Made by a program: the position numbers and the translations under genes. Below, in pieces: positions 32,469-45,751 of a stretch of 64,000 nt of DNA (within the stretch, counting starts at the first letter, position 1; every line of letters starts with the position of its first letter). The notes below the pieces were generated by a model. That model was not told where the DNA came from. It saw only the letters and a program-made list of their open reading frames with translations, and did no database searches. The stretch spans positions 22,642,707 to 22,706,706 of the forward strand of contig NW_024467121.1 in NCBI RefSeq assembly GCF_017591425.1. Direction: 5' to 3'. Origin of the DNA: Ochotona curzoniae (lineage: Eukaryota; Chordata; Mammalia; Lagomorpha; Ochotonidae).

Positions 32469-34959
32469 AGACAGGTCGTGGATTTAAAAGGCTTTGCAGA
32501 GAGGCCCCTGCGGCTGACAAGGTCAACTCCACATCCCGCCCTGCCCCTACTTCCAGGGCCCTGACAGGCTGATGGAAAGATCCGCTCACACACAACGGAG
32601 CGGGAACTGCTTCCCCTATATCACTGTGAAAGCACCAAAATGTTTGAGGGTGTACTAGCCAGCGTGCTTGGATATAGGACCTGAAGATGGGAACCAACCA
32701 CATCTCAAAATATCTGGAGAAAACATTCAGTTCTCACCATAAAATAACTTTAAAACATTCTTCTTGCAAAGTCTGTTTATTGGAAGGAAGGCACTCTTCA
32801 AAGGAAGTAGTCAAAATCGGTTCTGTTTTGTTCCAGTTACATACCTGGCTTCTGGCCCAGCTACCTGGGTGACGGCAGGTGTGGCTGTGGGTGGTGTCAT
32901 TCCCTCACTTCATGTCTCTCCTGACAAATGTCTCCTTGCTCACATCGAGTGATGATGTCACTGACACCACCTTGCTGGCACCGAGTGCTGGCTCCATCAT
33001 CTAATGCTACAACCTGGCTGGTGCCGCGCCACCTGCACCTGTCTGTGTGGTCAGCAGGTATCTGTGATGGGGCAGAGCGAGGCCAAGGAGTTCTGAGCAG
33101 GCCCGGCTGTCTTCCCAGCCAGGTCCTGCTGGCACAGGGCTCCCTCTCTTACAGAGCACGCTGACCTCTCACTGTCCAGACCACAGAAACCCCGGAAGCC
33201 ATCTGTTTCCTTCCGTCCCACCTCACCGCAGCCCTGGGCTGTCTGGGAGGGCTTCCAGGAATGTGAGCTCATAGAACCTGTCACCTGCTCCTGGCCTTCA
33301 GAATTGAAGGCACTGCTGGGACTCGTATAGGCCAAGCTGTCTGTGTCAGCCTCTGCTTGGTCCTTGTGTGCCCCGTGTCACATGCTCCTCACTATGTAAA
33401 AGAGGCAGGAATAATAAGCTCAGGATCTGATGCCATCAACTGGCAGCTCAAGAGGGCCTGTCACCTGCTCAAGGCTGGACTGTGAACTTGGAATCAGGTC
33501 TGGATGATTATGCTCCTGATTACACTATTCTATCTCTTTTTCTGGATTTAGGGGTGGGCTGTTTACAGTGAGTCCACGTCTGCAGCTGCTTCCTTACAAC
33601 TCTGGGGAGGAGCCTGGGTTTCCAATATCCTGTTACTTCATAATGTGAGCTCCTCTGTGCTTTGGAGACTCCTAGTCTCATGCTGTCTGGGTACCTGGGT
33701 TAGGACAAGGCAGGTTTGGGCAGCCTGCTGCTGCTCTCATGGCTGGGAGTGGAGAGGGGGGGCGGATAATGTGACTCAACCTCCTGTCTGATCACCCTGC
33801 CCCCAGCTTCTGGACAGCTCTTGTTCCAGGATATCTTTGGAGGGATCTGGAGGAAAACTCCCCCAAAGTGCCTTGACCTGGAGGGCACTAGAGTCTCCCT
33901 GTCCCACTGGGAGAGTAACATGGAAACACAGGCTGCCCTGTTAAATTTGAACTTCAAACTAATGTATATATTATCATTGTGGGGCTAAGCACTCTTCAGG
34001 ACATATTTACACTTAAACATTATTTCTTTACCTGACATTCAAATTCAACTGGGCATCCTGAATTGGTTTTGGCAGCTGCAGACATCGGGTCCCCTAGGAT
34101 TAACTAGGCAACTGAGGATATTAACAGCGTGCGAGAACTCAAACCCAAGGCCAGAATTGGGACTCTTCCTGGCACTGCCCAGTCCAGCACCGGGTGGCCC
34201 GAGGGCAGCCACAGGTGCACAGGCCTGGCAGAACTGCAAGGGCAGCACCCGAAGTTGTAAGCTGAGCACATGGGAGCCTGAACATAAGGGCCAAGCCTTA
34301 AGACTGGTGCTGCATGAGCAACCTGGAAATGACAAGGGATTGAGGCAAATGAAAGGAGGGCAATGCCACTTGCCCAGTGTGGCTAGCTCAGAATGGGGGT
34401 CCTACAACTGGTGTCTTCCCACAATGGTGGTGGCTGGAAGTCAAGGCCAAGATGTCCGCAGGGTGCGCTCCTCTCTTTGGCTGCTAGAGAGCTGCCCTCT
34501 GCACATGTCCTCGCATGACTGTCCTTCTGTGTTGGGGATTAACAGATGAAGGACATGAGGTCGTGCAGAACTGAATTTTTAATTATGGCAGCAGGGTAGC
34601 ATCTTGCAGGATGATGCACTGGATAAAGAAAGTGAGGGTTTTTATACTTTTACAAAAGCATAGTGCAAGTGGTGAGAAAGCAGGTATGCAGGGTACAGAT
34701 TAGCTAAAATTCCAGAAGATCAGAATAGCTCACAACAGTTCCAGGCACAGGGTAGATAAAGTAGCTCTACTGTGGAAAGAAAAGGATCAGGCAGTGTTCC
34801 AAGGGACAAGAAAATATCAAACGCCCGGGTCAGGCCTTCCACGACTCCAGGCCTGTGCATGGCTCTTACACATACCCAGGAGGTCCTCTGCTTTATGTTT
34901 CTCTTGGAATGTCTGCCAAGCACCTGCATCACTCTGTGTGTGTGTCCCCTACTTCCTTC
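32469..34959. other. Unassigned DNA with MIR relics
   Basis: No gene recognised in 2.5 kb. MIR-like stretches occur at 33430-33535 ('gtcacctgctcaaggctggactgtgaacttggaatcaggtctgg') and 34355-34415 ('gccacttgcccagtgtggctagctcagaatgggggtcc'). A G+C-rich part at 34150-34260 has no domain-bearing frame. Confidence 0.45.
33430..33535 (-). repeat. MIR fragment
   Basis: Antisense MIR pattern 'gtcacctgctcaagg...gtgaacttggaatcaggtctgg', then 'gattacactattctat'. Confidence 0.45.
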
Positions 34960-35100
34960 TTCTTTAAAGGGTAGCAGTCAGTTTGGATGAGGATCATGTT
35001 CAAGGTCTCATCTTACTTGGTTATCTTCCTAAAGATCCTGCCTCTGACACAGCCCCATTCTGAGATTCTGAGGGCTGCTGTGTCAACACATAGATGTGAA
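34960..35100 (+). mobile_element. MaLR-like LTR fragment
   Basis: 'atgttcaaggtctcatcttacttggttatcttcctaaagatcctgcctctgac...gagggctgctgtgtcaacacatagatgtg' resembles the conserved 3' part of MLT1/MST LTRs ('catcttaacttgattacctctgcaaagaccc'). Boundaries and subfamily are uncertain. Confidence 0.42.
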
Positions 35101-37074
35101 GAGGGTGCAGCAGGGGACAAGGTTTAGTCCAGAACAGCCAGACAAAGAGGAAACAATGGAAGTGCTTCGAGCATGGGGAGGCACTCCGGGGATCTTGTGC
35201 ATGTCCACACAGCACAGGCTTGAGCAGAATCCAAGGCTTGGCGGGCAGCCCGAGAGCTCCTGGGAGGCCGTGAGGCATGGCAAGGCTGCTTCCCATCCTG
35301 TCTCGGGTTCTGGCAAGTGAACCTTTCTCCCCATACTTGGGGCATAGCTGCTGGCCATAAACATGTTGCAATGTGACATTTGCTCCCTGGTAGCTGGTTG
35401 TGCCATTATTTCTGTTGCAATCATGTGGTCTCTCTTGTGTCAGAGATGCCCCAAGCAAGTGCAGTGGGGAAGCTGGCACCTTTGGCAAGGTTTCCTTTCG
35501 CTGTCACGTATGTCACCAGTTGACTCAGATTGGATGTTGTCTTACCAGTCAGGTCTGGCCTTGTGCCCTATGCTGCAGGAGACTGCTAGTGTAGACATTG
35601 GGAATACAAGGAGGAAGCTCCCAGCCAAGAACTGAGATGAAATGAATGGCACATAAAGCAGTTCTTTAAGCAGAAGGCCTCAGGGGCATCAGCTCCCGTA
35701 CGGGCGTGCCAAGCTGAGGGGACAGGCTGTGGACAGGGTGAGGAACCCTGAAAATGCTCCTGCCCAGGGGACTGTGCAGCTCAGAACCCACCACCCCAAC
35801 ATATGCTTCTCCTGCCCAAGCAGGAAGCTGAGAAACCTCAGACACCAGAGAAGCCCTGAAAACACTTAGAAGTTACCACTTGGTAGGAAAATCTCCACTT
35901 CTGTTCATAAGGCTGTCTCCCTCTGTGGACCAGGAAGGGGACAGCCCAAATCACCAGCGAGAGGACGCAGGCACGATACATCTTCCTGGCTGCGCTCTTC
36001 CTGTCACCTCCTTGGTCCTGGGCTCTCCCACGTGCATCTCTCAGTTCTGGTTGCACATGGCTTTTCAACACGAGCTCTCAGCCACCTCTTGGAGATTTCA
36101 TCACTGTGTCGCTAGTCTCCCACGTCTGGGTTCACACGCTAATGTACAATCCCTATTTTTTCCTTGATAATCCAGCTTTTGCCTAAAGGCATCCAGCCCA
36201 ATGAAGAACCACTAAGAGGGGAGGGAAGATGATTTTCCCTCCTCTCTAGCAGGCTCAGAAGTTGTGGGAATAAGGAATACACAATACTTCTTACCGCCTT
36301 TGGCCGCCTGACCCTGCTGGCCGTGGCTGTCATCTTGGATGGATGCACTAGAGGGAGGGAGCCTCGGCCTGTAGGGTCACCCGCTAGAGGCTCAGTGTAG
36401 CAGTCTGATAGTCTGTGGTTCAAATCATAGCTCCTTAATGTGAAGGAAGAGACTCTTCCTCTTTTTGCCTTTCCAGGTGCTCTGGACACTTATGAGGTTA
36501 AGACACAGTCATTGGGGATAAACAGCTTGAATGACATGGCTGCATAGAAGCCCCACTAAAATATGAGAATTCAGGGAAGGGCCAGATGGCTGAGGGGCAT
36601 AAATCACCCTGAGTCCCAGAGAGGAACAGGAGTTGGGGGGGGGGTGGTCCTGGGGTGGTTGGTACTAGAGACAAATTTTGGGGAAGTGAGAGGGGACATT
36701 TATAAACAAAGGCATAGATAGATGTCTCAGGCGATTGACTCTGCTACAGAACCTTATTATAAACATTTAAATGTAAGTTTGTAAAAGAGGGAAATCATAG
36801 TTTATTTGTGGCAGTGGAAGGCAGGTAGAAAGCTCTTGCTGCCTTGGTCGCACTTCAGTTTCATTTAGACAGATGTCATCCAGCAAGGAGGCCTGTTTGG
36901 GGACGACAGGTTCTGAACTGCTTCAGCAGCTTTCCCAACTGCGTTGTTGCAGGGAGTGGATTTCACCTCTCTCTGCTTCAGAGCATTCCGTCAGCAAAAC
37001 GGGACCAGCTCTTGCAATACTCCCTACTCGCTGTCCACTCCTCTGTGCCAACTACATGCTAAATGTGTCCCTCT
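35101..37074. other. Unassigned DNA
   Basis: No gene recognised. Contains a G11 run at 36635-36645. The frames across 35021-35488 and 36139-36489 carry no recognisable domain. Confidence 0.4.
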
Positions 37075-37215
37075 ATTCTCCTCTGACTCTCACAAACACC
37101 CTCCTAGGTGGGTGCCTTGTTACCATGTCAGTTTCACAGATCAAAAAAAGCAGGTTCTGAAAACTCAGTTACTCACCCCAAGTTATAGCTGGCAGAGGAG
37201 CCAGAGTTAAAAACC
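37075..37215 (-). repeat. MIR element
   Basis: 'ctgactctcacaaacaccctcctaggtgggtgccttgttaccatgtcagtttcacagatc', then 'ctcagttactcaccccaagttatagctggcagaggagccag' is a long antisense MIR match that covers the core and the 3' arm. Confidence 0.7.
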
Positions 37216-37218
37216 AAG

Positions 37219-38330
37219 GGCTCGGGCTGGGCACGGTGGCCTATCAGCTAAACTCCTCGCCTTAAATGCGCTGGTGTCACGCCACCTCCAGTGGAACCTG
37301 TGTGAGAAATCACCGGGCCGAGGCAGAAGCTTCAAGGAAGGATGCCTCCTGGATTCGGCTGCATCTCTAGTGGTCTTGGCGTTCCTAGCTGTACTCTCTT
37401 TGCTCTTATCTTTACAACTGGAATAATACTATTTATGTGCGGCAAAGGCTCAATGTTCCTTTATAGTTCTATGAAGCCTTCTGACAGGAGACTGGACAAG
37501 GATAGCAAGCAGTCTGAGATAAAAACTATCAAGTTACTAGCTTTAATGAACCTACTTAGGACTATTTTTGAGAATTCCTAAAAAGAAGATTATAGTAGAA
37601 ATCTATAGCTTAAAAAGCTATACAGGAAGAAAAACTAGAAATATAGGCAAGTTAATATTAAAACCAGTGTAAGGCACAAAACACAATGACAGCTAACTAC
37701 TTAATGATTAAAATTGCAACTGGTGCCAAACTGTGTCCACAAGAAATAGCAACTGCGGGCTGTCACCAGGCTATTAGAGAACAATCTTTGCTCAACACAC
37801 CTGCTTACCTCCCTGGAATAATCGCTTGTAGAAATGTAACCACATGTATAAACAAAGAAAATGTCCCTTTGCAATAATCTATTGTATATAAGCTGATGCC
37901 TTGCTTTTGCAAAATGCACTCAAATACAACTTCCTTGAGTTGTCATGTCTGTTTGTCATTCGCCGAATCCTTACCCACCCGTTCCCGGGGTTCTGTTCCC
38001 GTCGGACTGATTGCTCCCGGCCGAGCTGGTCCGTCGCACGCCGGGATCCCATATGGGCACCGGTTCTAATCCCGGCAACCCTGCTTCCCATCCAGCTCCC
38101 TGCTTGTGGCCTGGGAAAGCAGTCGAGAGAACGGCCCAAAGCTTTGGGACCCTGTACCCATGTGGGAGACCTGGAGGAGGTTCCTGGCTCCTGGCTTTGG
38201 ATCAGCACAGTACCGGCTGTTGCTGTCACTTGGGGAGTCAATCATCAGACAGAAGATCTTTCTCTCTGTCTCTCATCCTCTCTGTATATTTGACTTTGCA
38301 ATAAAAATAAATCAATCTTAAAAAAAAAAA
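37219..38330 (+). mobile_element. CSINE split by a solo LTR
   Basis: 5' piece 37219-37274 ('gctcgggctgggcacggtggcctatcagctaaactcctcgcctt') and 3' piece 38039-38330 ('gggatcccatatgggcaccggttctaatcccggc' to 'atttgactttgcaataaaaataaatcaatctt') are exactly contiguous in CSINE consensus once the LTR and one copy of its TSD are removed. Confidence 0.92.
37275..38038 (+). mobile_element. 764 bp solo LTR (beta-like) with 6 bp TSD
   Basis: Termini TGTCACGCC...GTCCGTCGCA give TG...CA ends. The host CSINE bases CGCTGG (37269-37274) and CGCCGG (38039-38044) form a 6 bp target duplication with one transition. TATATA at 37885-37890 and a CpG-rich U5-like 3' end set the orientation. No internal viral genes remain. 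A 79-codon frame (37342-37581) in the U3 has one hydrophobic stretch, but I can assign nothing to it. A 6 bp TSD is usual for betaretrovirus-like integration; the assignment is inference. Confidence 0.82.
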
Positions 38331-39460
<1,130 letters not shown>

Positions 39461-39466
39461 GAAAAT

Positions 39467-39472
39467 AAACCC
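39467..39472 (+). terminator. Poly(A) signal AATAAA after the ORF
   Basis: 'gaaaataaaccc' lies about 130 bases after the ORF's stop codon. The intervening sequence is AT-rich ('ttggttttattttgtaaacaaaag'), as in a short 3' UTR. Confidence 0.5.
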
Positions 39473-39479
39473 AACATCA

Positions 39480-42122
39480 TATAAACGAAACAGCGTGTGT
39501 TTTGGGTGCAGTGTGCCTCGGGAACCAGTTGAGGTCTCAGCTTAGTCCTTTACACCGCCCTTTCAGCCTCCGGTGCAGCCAGGGAGGTTGTGGGGGTCGA
39601 GTTATCTGTTTCTGGACACCGCAGGAAGAGGATGGGAGTGGACGGCGCTTTTCTCCTTGTAATGCCCTTGGGGACTTTTTTTTTTTAATGAGAAGTGCAG
39701 TGCCTCTCCTGGGAGCTACTCCTTTGGTTTATACCCGGTTTATGAATCCATGTGAACCTAGGTTTAGGGTTGGGAGAGGGCTGTTGGAAATCTAGGGCTT
39801 CAGATAAAAGAGCAAAGCAAGGGAGAGAACTCAGGCTTCTCCAATAAAGTGTGTTAATAACATTTGGGCTTTTCAGAGAACACAGGACCAAAGTAAAATA
39901 TTAGAAATGAAAGATGAACACACACCTTAGTGGCATTTTTAGAAACGCTGCTTTTTCTGCAGATCATCCCCAGGACGCCATCCACACCCAACTACTGCCC
40001 TCACTGCCCTGCCTGCCCAGCCCTGGCCTGGAACCAGCAAGCTTAAAACCATCACCACCACCTGGGGTCTCTGAAGTCTCCAGGTCCTGCTGCTGCTGCT
40101 AAAAGGCCTTCTGGTGTCTTCCAGGACCCTGATTTAGAGTCCTCGGGAGAGGATGGAGGCATTAGGGGTTGCTGCAGTGACCAGCCAGTGACAACTGGTC
40201 CCTGGTAGAAAACTGAATAAAACCAGAAAAAAAAAAAAAAGGCTTAGAGCATAAAGGCAGAGCCAGAACTTGCTACAATGCAGTTTGGGGTTGGTTAGGT
40301 CTATTTTGCGTTTTGGTAGCTTCGTTTTTCCTGTCATCGTGTAGATAGCATCTATTACCCTTTAGATCCGGAGTAGGGGAAGGCCTTTCCAGCAGAGAAG
40401 CCATTAAACCTCACAGCCAGTTCCTGTCTTACAAGAAAACCAATCCAGGTGCCTTGCCTACAGCTGATTGGGCCAGGGCTTCCCATGATGCTTCAATTAA
40501 AAGCTGATTCTGGGAGCCAGGAGAAAACCTCCCTGCTTCAGGAGAGGGAGGCTAAGGGGCCCACGAAGAGGAGCGCCCGCGAGCAGACCGCCGAAGCGCC
40601 GACTTCTGAACACCAGAGCAAAGGTACTGTGGAATCTACCAAATTCCAATTTGGCATTTTTGGGGGGATTACTTGCTTTGGGAAGGCAAAGGATAGCACA
40701 GCTAAGTTTCTGAAGGTGGATTTGCATGTGACTGCATTGTTTTGTTCTGAGGTTTCATGTCCTCTTCCTGCTCGCTGCAGAGGGAAACTGGGCCCGTCTT
40801 GGACCCGTCTCCTGTAACGAGCGACCAAGACCAAGGCGTGTCAGCTCTGAGTACGGTCTAAGCACCTAGATACTGAAGGTGCTTAGAGAACTGATTGTGG
40901 CCCTTTAACGTCTCCTCCGCCTTCCTTGTTGCATTTCTAAATCTCTATTTGAGGCTTTTACATTTTTGCTACCGGCTCGGCGTTTTCATAGGCCCTTCCA
41001 TAGCTTTTGCTGGATTTGCTTGGTGGATCTATGAACAGGTGTGTCCACTGAAGCTCTGTGTAGATACTGCCTGCCCAGAGTGGAGTTCAACAGCTGCTGG
41101 GGGTTCCATTCACGTTGCTCCAGCTACCCAAGACCCTAGGGTTTTTTAGGCTCAAGGATGCCAAGCTTTTCCTCTGTTCCTCCCAGGGCTAGAGAAGTGC
41201 CAATGTGTAGTTTGTTTTTCCTATATCTGTCCTCTTGCAGAAAAAACTGCCAACAACAACAAAACAAACCAACAAAAAAACCACCCACGTAAAAAACACT
41301 TTTGCAGTGCTTCATTCCTGAGTTATTTTCAGCTGAACCCTGCCTCTTGGCCCGAGGGGCTAAGGAGGTTGCCATAGAGAAGTTCTTCCAAGATCCTTCA
41401 GTAGGCTTTTCCAAGTCACCTTAGAGTCCCTTCAAGAACCGCTTCAGGGCACTTCTAGGACAGTGTTTGTAGAGAGAAAAACCGGGACTAAAAACCTCCT
41501 TGGATGACCTGGGGCCCTGAGGCCGTTCTGGGCCAGCCTCCTCCATCAGCCTTCTCCATCAGCCCTCTCCATCAGCCCCCCCTGAGCTCCCTGTTCTACC
41601 TCCCATCTAGAGGTCTGCCCACTTTCTGGCTCGCTGTGGCCAGCTCATCATGTTGTAGTCTGCCACAGCCTGATCAGCTGTGCTGAGCAGCATGCCGGTT
41701 GTGGAAGCTGGGCTGCTTCACGGGTGAGCGGCCAGCCTGGAGCCTAGCCGCCTTTGGCCCAGGGAATAGATGAAGCTCCTGGTTCAAGTAAGTTGCTACC
41801 CTGACAAGCGCAGAAGGGCTGGGGTGGGGGGTTCTCTGGGGGCTGCAGAGTTTTCATGAGAATTACTGTTGGGCCAGGCAGGCACCGGGATTGGCATGCT
41901 CATTCTGACTCGGTGCAAGTCGTGGCTTGCCCCTTTGTGGGCGCCCTGAGGTGGGCATGCAGCAAGGAGGCCCATGGACATGGTGCAGACATGGAAGGTG
42001 GCGTGTCCCTGAGCAGTGACTGGGCCTTTCTGCTTTGTTTTGTTTCTTACTGTTTCACAACATGTCCTAACAATTATGACACTACACTGGCCACCTGCAG
42101 TTCTCAGGTGATCTGCTTTTCT
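39480..42122. other. Unassigned DNA with a second CpG cluster
   Basis: No recognised gene. Three points: AATAAA (40216-40221) followed after five bases by A14 (40227-40240) looks like a retrocopy tail. A CpG cluster at 40557-40610 lies in an open frame that ends at a GT donor-like 'cagagcaaagGTACTG'. A further open frame at 40895-41149 has a hydrophobic stretch (LLHFCYRLGVFIGPSIAFAGFAW-like) but no recognisable identity. Confidence 0.45.
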
Positions 42123-42402
42123 TCTTTTTTTTTTTTTTTTCTCAGATTTATTTGAAGAACAGAGTTAGAGTGAGAGATCCATGTTCTACTTGCTGTTTCA
42201 CCACCCAAATGGCTGCAATGGCCAGGGCCGGGTGCTGCTTCCGTGTATCTCATGTGGGTGCAGGGACCATCTGCTGCTGGTCTCCCAGGTGTGTTGGCAA
42301 AGAGTTAGATCAGAAGTGGAGCATCTGGTACTCGAACTGGTGTCCGTATGGGATGCCGGTGCAGCAGACAGTGTTTTAACTTGCTGTTCAATGGTGGCAG
42401 CT
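42123..42402 (-). mobile_element. Old SINE with long T-run
   Basis: T18 run, 'cagatttatttgaagaacagagttagagtgagagatcc', 'ggccagggccgggtgctgcttcc' and 'ggtactcgaactggtgtccgtatgggatgccggtg'. Confidence 0.8.
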
Positions 42403-43412
42403 TCTTTGTTCAGTCTTATGACTTAGGCAGGGCGGGCAGTCTCACTGCATTTTAAAGTAAGCATTCCTAAATTTGGAGAAATTGCAGGTGTTTGGATGTA
42501 TGTTTGTTATTTCAAGTTCACTTCAGTTTGCACAGAAAAGAATGTGATGGCACAGGGCCTTTGCAAGTAAAAAACTATTTGCAATTGTACGGTACTGTTG
42601 CTGAGTAACACCCCAAACTGGTTGGAGGCATTGTTGGAAAATCCCCCAATCGGTCTGCTTGCCTTTTGCACAGAAAGCCGATTACTGACATCGAGTGGGG
42701 GGAGAAGTTAGGTATATACTACTCAGTGTAGAGCAAGGAGCCTGGCAGCTATTGCCTAACTGCTGGGTGCCCCGAGGAGTTAGGGGTAAAAGGTCTTACA
42801 GACCAGAGTCAGGGCTGAGGGGGCGTGGCCAGTGGAGCTCGTGGCAGTTCTGTGATTGGTCAGTGATGCCGTGCTCTTGAGGACTTGATGAGGGCCAGTT
42901 GGTTGCATGTAGTGGCAGTTACGTTCTGCCCAGTTTTGGAATGCTACTCCCCAAATCCCTCCAGGACAGCACTGGCCTTTGAGCTGCTTCCGTGTTGGAG
43001 AAGCAAGCGGCTCCATAAAGCCTGGTGATTAGAACCTTGTAGGGCCAGCTGGAGCACTCCCAAATGAGCTCCTTTTGGTAGAGGGCAGTGGGGACACCTG
43101 TGCTATAGCAGACCGGCAGCTGGAACCTACTTTTACGTGATGGGGATTCAGTGCCGGAATACAAGCAGGTGCACTTATTGAAAGGACCTCAGGGAGAATG
43201 GTAACCTGGCTCTCCTCTTTTCAGAGAAGGTCGGAGATTTGCCTCGACAGAGCTGCCATCGAAGGGAGTTTGTTTTCCAGTATGGGTTGGATGAGGGAGA
43301 CACTGCAGGGGACTCCACAAATCTTGGGGCACGCTGACACCACGGGCCAAGAGAGGGAGTTCCTTGATAGATAAGACGTGAATTTTTATCCCCAACATGG
43401 TGTACACAGCTT
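42403..43412. other. Unassigned DNA
   Basis: No gene or repeat recognised. Confidence 0.4.
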
Positions 43413-43727
43413 TATTTTTAAAAAGATTTTAGTTTTATTTTTATTGGAAAGGTAGGTATTTACAGGAGCAGAGGAAATAGAAAGGTCTGTTTGCTGGTTC
43501 ACTCCCCAAGTGGCCACAACGGCTGGAGCTGAGCTGATCTGAAGCCAGGAGCCAGGTGCTGCTTCTTGGTCTCTCACACGGGTGCAGGGTCCCAAGGCTT
43601 TGCGTTGTCCTCGACTGCTTTCCTGGGGCACAAGCAGGGAGCTGGATGGGAAGCGGGGCTGCCGGGACACAAACCGGCGTGTGCAAGGTGAAGATTTAAC
43701 CACTAGGCTTCCACACAGGGCCTGACT
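43413..43727 (-). mobile_element. Young CSINE
   Basis: 'ttatttttattggaaaggtaggtatttacagg', full middle, 'gccgggacacaaaccggcgtgtgcaagg' and a head complement 'ttccacacagggcctg'. The 'cccatatgggatcc' block is lost. Confidence 0.88.
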
Positions 43728-44115
43728 ATGGTCTAGATGAGAGAAAATAGGTATGGTGTGTTTCATTAAACAGATTAAGTGAGCCTGTGGGTTGGGGAGG
43801 GAACTGGAGGTGCCCTGGCTGGGAGGTATCGGCTTCTCACTGACCATGGGACCTGCACAGCCTGGCTCTTGCGGTTGATATGCTGTGTGAATGCATGTGA
43901 ACTAACAGCTCTTCCAGATCCTGGCTATGGACCCTGATGGGAAGTGCTGCATTCAGCAGATGTACAATTTGCAGATGTATTTTTCCTGTTGCATTGGTCG
44001 TCTTTTCAGTCCACTGACTGTGTTTGAACTGAGCTTGGTGTGTGGATGTAGCCCAATTTCCCCATGCCACTAGCTAATCCAGTGCTGTGACGCGGGGCTC
44101 CTTGTGCTTACTTCT
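43728..44115. other. Unassigned DNA
   Basis: Nothing recognised. Confidence 0.4.
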
Positions 44116-44441
44116 TTTTAAAAGATTTATTTATTTTTATTACAAAGTCAGATATACAGAGAGGAGGAGAGACAGAGAGGAAGATCTTGCGTCCAATGAC
44201 TCACTCCTCAAGCAAGCGCAATGGCTGGTGCTGCACCGATCTGAAGCCAGGAACTTCTTCCGGGCCTCCCACACATGTGCAAGGTCCCGAGGCTTTGGGC
44301 CATCGTTGACTGCTCTCCCACGCCACAAGCAGGGAGCTGGATGGGAAGCGGGGGCGCCGGGATTAGAACTGGCACCCATATGGGATCCCAGCGTGTTCAA
44401 GGCGAGGACTTTGGCCACTAGGCCACGCCACCAGGCCCCCA
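44116..44441 (-). mobile_element. Young CSINE with TSD
   Basis: Flanks TGCTTACTTCT (44105-44115) and TGCTTTCTTCT (44442-44452) form an 11 bp TSD with one mismatch. Near-consensus throughout. Confidence 0.93.
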
Positions 44442-44452
44442 TGCTTTCTTCT

Positions 44453-45142
44453 AAAAGCTTTATACTTCCGGTTCTTATGTTTGGGTTTTAAATCCTCTGA
44501 GTTTGTTTTCATATATAGTGAGAATCACAAAGACGTTTGATGTGAGACTTGACCAGACTTGAACATGGCTCATAGCTGCCTCAGGCCGTACACTGCAGCA
44601 ACCCCGCGCTCGCTGCGCCCACTGTGCTCCTGCTGGAAGAGGCTGCGAGAGGAGCTGACTCTGTCCTGCCCGACATCTGAAGATGGCCCTCCAGCCTCCT
44701 TTCTCAGAGCGATACTAAAACAAGCTTTTTGAATGTGAGCCCTGGTCAGCCCTCAGATACACAGCTCTGGAATGTTTCTCAAGGTCCCCAGTGCTGTTCC
44801 TTTGAAAGGCAGTCCTTGTGATGGCTGGGGCCTTGTCTCCCCGTGTCAGTGGGAGCATGGAGCCTCCACATGACTCCTTTCCAACCAACAGACACGGCTG
44901 CTCCCGCCACCTTCACACTGCCCCTCGGGGAGAAGTCCCCACATTCTCCCTCTAAAACACCTGTGTGTGAGTTAGAGCTCAGCTCTTTCTGCCAACTGTT
45001 CTGCTAGTTCCTGAATGAAGTCTCTCCTTACTGCTTTAGCTAAGGTCGTATTACCCTTGACAGAGGACCCAACTGTGTTCTTTGGCACTGTGTTCTGAGG
45101 GTGTATGGACCCAATTTTCTCTAAATCAGTTGAGGATGAAAT
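44453..45142. other. Unassigned DNA
   Basis: Nothing recognised. Confidence 0.4.
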
Positions 45143-45456
45143 TATTTTAAAGGTTTTCTTTTTCTTTGAAAGACGGCATTACAAAAAGGAGAGCCACAGA
45201 GAGAGGAGCACTGCTTTCACTGGTTCACTCCTCAAACAGCCACAAAGGCCAGAGCTGGGCTGGTTCAAAGGCAGGAGCCAGGAGCTTCTTCTGGGTGTCC
45301 CACATGGGTGCAGCATCCTAAAGTTTTGGGCCATCTTCTGCTGCTTTCCCAGGCCACAAACAGGGAGCTGGGTCAGCAGTGAAACAGCCAGTACATGAAC
45401 TGGAGCCCAAATGGGGTGACAGGCAGAGGCTTAGCCTACTAAGAATGATGCCAGCT
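45143..45456 (-). mobile_element. Old CSINE
   Basis: 'tttttctttgaaagacggcattacaaaaaggagagccacag', 'ggctggttcaaaggcaggagcc' and a head that decays to 'agaatgatgccagctga'. Confidence 0.8.
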
Positions 45457-45751
45457 GAGAATGAAACTGTTTTAAAGACATAGGGAGCTTACATTCAAGG
45501 GACTCTTAGGTGAACACTTGAAAAGGGAGAAATTCTTTGGAGGTAAATCCTACCCTAATGTAAAACATGATGAATGTTTCCTTAGATTTGGGCTTTTGAA
45601 AATGTTCTGTTTGTCCTGTTTTTGTAGAGGGACAACTGGGGGTGGGTGTTGCCTTTGACAGTTGAACTCATCTCTCATGCACACGTGCTTATTGGCTGCT
45701 CGGCATTTGTTTCTCACACCATCTGCTGGAATCCCGCTACCATTTCTTTGG

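Noticed and set aside
37342..37581. 79-codon frame with a hydrophobic stretch in the solo LTR
   Set aside because: Considered as a remnant of an LTR-encoded or env-derived protein, but LTR boundaries enclose it and no homology could be recognised.
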